Source: Oscillospiraceae bacterium (GTDB lineage Bacteria > Bacillota > Clostridia > Oscillospirales > Acutalibacteraceae). From it: a stretch of 13,941 nt of DNA. The number at the start of each line of letters is the position of its first letter. Position 1 is the first letter of the stretch. Below the pieces are notes generated by a model. That model searched no databases. It worked only from the letters and a program-made list of their open reading frames with translations, and was not told where the DNA came from. This document shows positions 13,058-13,941 of this stretch, in pieces. The translations under genes were made by a program, and so were the position numbers. Where the stretch lies: NCBI GenBank assembly GCA_031270785.1, contig JAISWM010000097.1:1-13941 (forward strand), written 5' to 3'.

Positions 13058-13567
13058 ATGAGTGATAATAATATAATTAATATGTCCGGGATTGTAAGAG
13101 AATCTATAGTAGATGGCCCCGGGTTTAGATTTACTATATTCGTTCAAGGGTGCCCTCATAATTGCCCTGAGTGCCATAATCCCGGCACCCACAGCGCCAC
13201 CGGCGGATATAAAATTTCTGTTGACAATATTATTAGTCAAATTAAAGAAACACCTTTAATATCCGGCGTTACTTTTTCCGGTGGGGAACCTTTCGCTCAG
13301 CCTACCCCCCTTGCTAAATTATCAAAAAAAATTCATAAATTAGGGTATGATATTATCTGTTATACAGGGTATACATATGAAAAAATTTTATTTGAAAATG
13401 ATAGCGAGAAAATAAAACTACTTTCAAATGTGGATGTGCTGATAGACGGCCTTTTTGATATAAGTAAAAGGAGCATAGATTTAAAATTCAGGGGTTCTTT
13501 TAACCAAAGAGTAATAGATGTAAAAAAATCATTCAAAGCGCTAAAAATAGTTGAAATTCAGTTTTGA
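13058..13567 (+). CDS. nrdG: Class III ribonucleotide reductase activating protein (radical SAM)
   Basis: NrdG uses a 4Fe-4S cluster and S-adenosylmethionine to make the glycyl radical on NrdD. The 169 residues carry the cluster motif CX3CX2C at Cys32, Cys36 and Cys39 (QGCPHNCPECHNPGTH), the activase start GIVRESIVDGPGFRFTIFVQ, and GVTFSGGEPF, which contacts the SAM amino group. The C-terminal half includes YTGYTYEKI and DVLIDGLFD. Length is typical. AGGAAGGTG lies ahead of the ATG at 13058. No clear promoter was found in the repeat block upstream, so it is probably read from the nrdD promoter and shares its NrdR control. Confidence 0.96.
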   Translation: MSDNNIINMSGIVRESIVDGPGFRFTIFVQGCPHNCPECHNPGTHSATGGYKISVDNIISQIKETPLISGVTFSGGEPFAQPTPLAKLSKKIHKLGYDIICYTGYTYEKILFENDSEKIKLLSNVDVLIDGLFDISKRSIDLKFRGSFNQRVIDVKKSFKALKIVEIQF

Positions 13568-13611
13568 GTTAGTAAAATAGCGCAATTTCAAAGAAATTTT
13601 GCCAAAAAGCG

Positions 13612-13640
13612 TTGACTTCTGACAAATTATTTAGTAGTAT
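13612..13640 (+). promoter_or_regulatory. Sigma-A-type promoter of the 52-residue gene
   Basis: TTGACT (13612-13617), a 17-base spacer, and TAGTAT (13635-13640). It lies in the gap after nrdG and points at the small gene starting at 13674. Confidence 0.7.
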
Positions 13641-13673
13641 ATGAACAAATAATATTGAGGAGTTGATTTATAT

Positions 13674-13832
13674 ATGTTCAAAAAAGATGATTCATATAGT
13701 GTAGCAGAATTACAAGGAATGGCCAACGAAGCGATACATACACAACGAGGAGATTCAAAAAAAATGCAAAAAGCATTTTGGGATCACCTATCAAATGAAC
13801 CAAAATTGTCTTCACTTATTAAATTAACGTGA
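13674..13832 (+). CDS. Small protein of unknown function, 52 residues
   Basis: I do not recognise this protein. It starts MFKKDDSYSVAELQGMANEA, is charged and probably helical, has no Cys, and shows no signal peptide or membrane segment. It is supported by a complete expression signal set: a promoter at 13612-13640, a GAGGAG site at 13657-13662 and an ATG 11 bases later. It ends with TGA at 13830-13832. The gene is monocistronic or leads into the gene that begins at 13927. Without comparative data it could still be a chance frame, but the aligned signals favour a real gene. Confidence 0.6.
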   Translation: MFKKDDSYSVAELQGMANEAIHTQRGDSKKMQKAFWDHLSNEPKLSSLIKLT

Positions 13833-13926
13833 GTTCGACGGAAAAAATAAAATAAAAATCCGCCCTAAAATCTGATAAAATGGTGGTTATATAGACAACC
13901 AATAAACAGAAAAGGACAGATTTTTA
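13833..13926 (+). other. Leader region of the last gene
   Basis: It holds an inverted pair AAAATCTG (13867-13874) and CAGATTTT (13917-13924) that would enclose the AAAGGA ribosome binding site, plus a small GGTT/AACC stem between them. This could be a translational control structure or the end of a mobile element. No riboswitch was recognised. Confidence 0.3.
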
Positions 13927-13941
13927 ATGGAACAATTAACA
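13927..13941 (+). CDS. Start of an unidentified gene, cut by the window end
   Basis: ATG followed by codons for Glu-Gln-Leu-Thr, open to the edge. An AAAGGA site at 13911-13916 lies 10 bases before the ATG. Five residues are too few for any assignment. Confidence 0.5.

Noticed and set aside
13833..13941. Left end of an insertion sequence with a transposase starting at 13927
   Set aside because: Only five codons are visible and no terminal inverted repeat can be paired within the window.

Overview
The window looks like a chromosomal piece of a low-GC, anaerobic, fermentative Firmicute of the class Clostridia. The evidence is bacterial gene structure with strong Shine-Dalgarno sites, an infC-rpmI-rplT operon, a YqfO-type Nif3 protein, a clostridial-type HD hydrolase, ATP-dependent PfkA, acetate kinase, and an oxygen-sensitive class III ribonucleotide reductase (nrdD/nrdG) behind NrdR-type boxes. 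Only about 70 percent of the window is coding. The gaps are filled with shuffled, GC-rich hairpin repeats. A Rab-like GTPase carrying a bacterial signal peptide and a eukaryote-type Cys-Ala-Cys tail suggests an organism living in or on a eukaryotic cell, for example a protist endosymbiont; that lifestyle is inference.

Layout. 1-212 is the end of rsmI. 214-1091 holds hairpin repeats and a tRNA-Gln(CUG) on the minus strand with its own promoter. 1122-2702 is infC (ATT start), rpmI, rplT and a small secreted or membrane-anchored unknown. 2709-2915 is repeats. 2952-4058 is the Nif3/YqfO gene, whose 3' end is copied twice more downstream (to about 4380). 4409-5038 (minus) is the Rab-like gene with a near-consensus promoter. 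5160-5804 is an unexplained block followed by a composite MITE-like element. 5828-6430 is an HD-domain protein. 6436-6829 is repeats. 6918-8126 is ackA. 8155-8476 is a hairpin array. 8569-9537 is pfkA (TTG start). 9716-10297 is an ECF transporter S component. 10374-12695 is nrdD and 13058-13567 is nrdG, separated by a duplicated nrdD tail and a nested repeat. 13674-13832 is a 52-residue unknown with a good promoter, and a new gene begins at 13927.

How the parts fit. PfkA and AckA represent glycolysis and ATP-yielding acetate production. NrdD and NrdG make deoxynucleotides without oxygen. The ECF S component would import a vitamin, perhaps riboflavin. InfC, L35, L20, RsmI and tRNA-Gln serve translation. 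The Rab-like protein stands apart: Sec export from a single-membrane cell followed by prenylation by a host enzyme would place a bacterial Rab mimic on host membranes. Most noncoding DNA appears to come from small non-autonomous elements. One copy has a perfect 9-bp flanking duplication and another an 8-bp one, and one copy sits inside another repeat whose uninterrupted version is also in this window.
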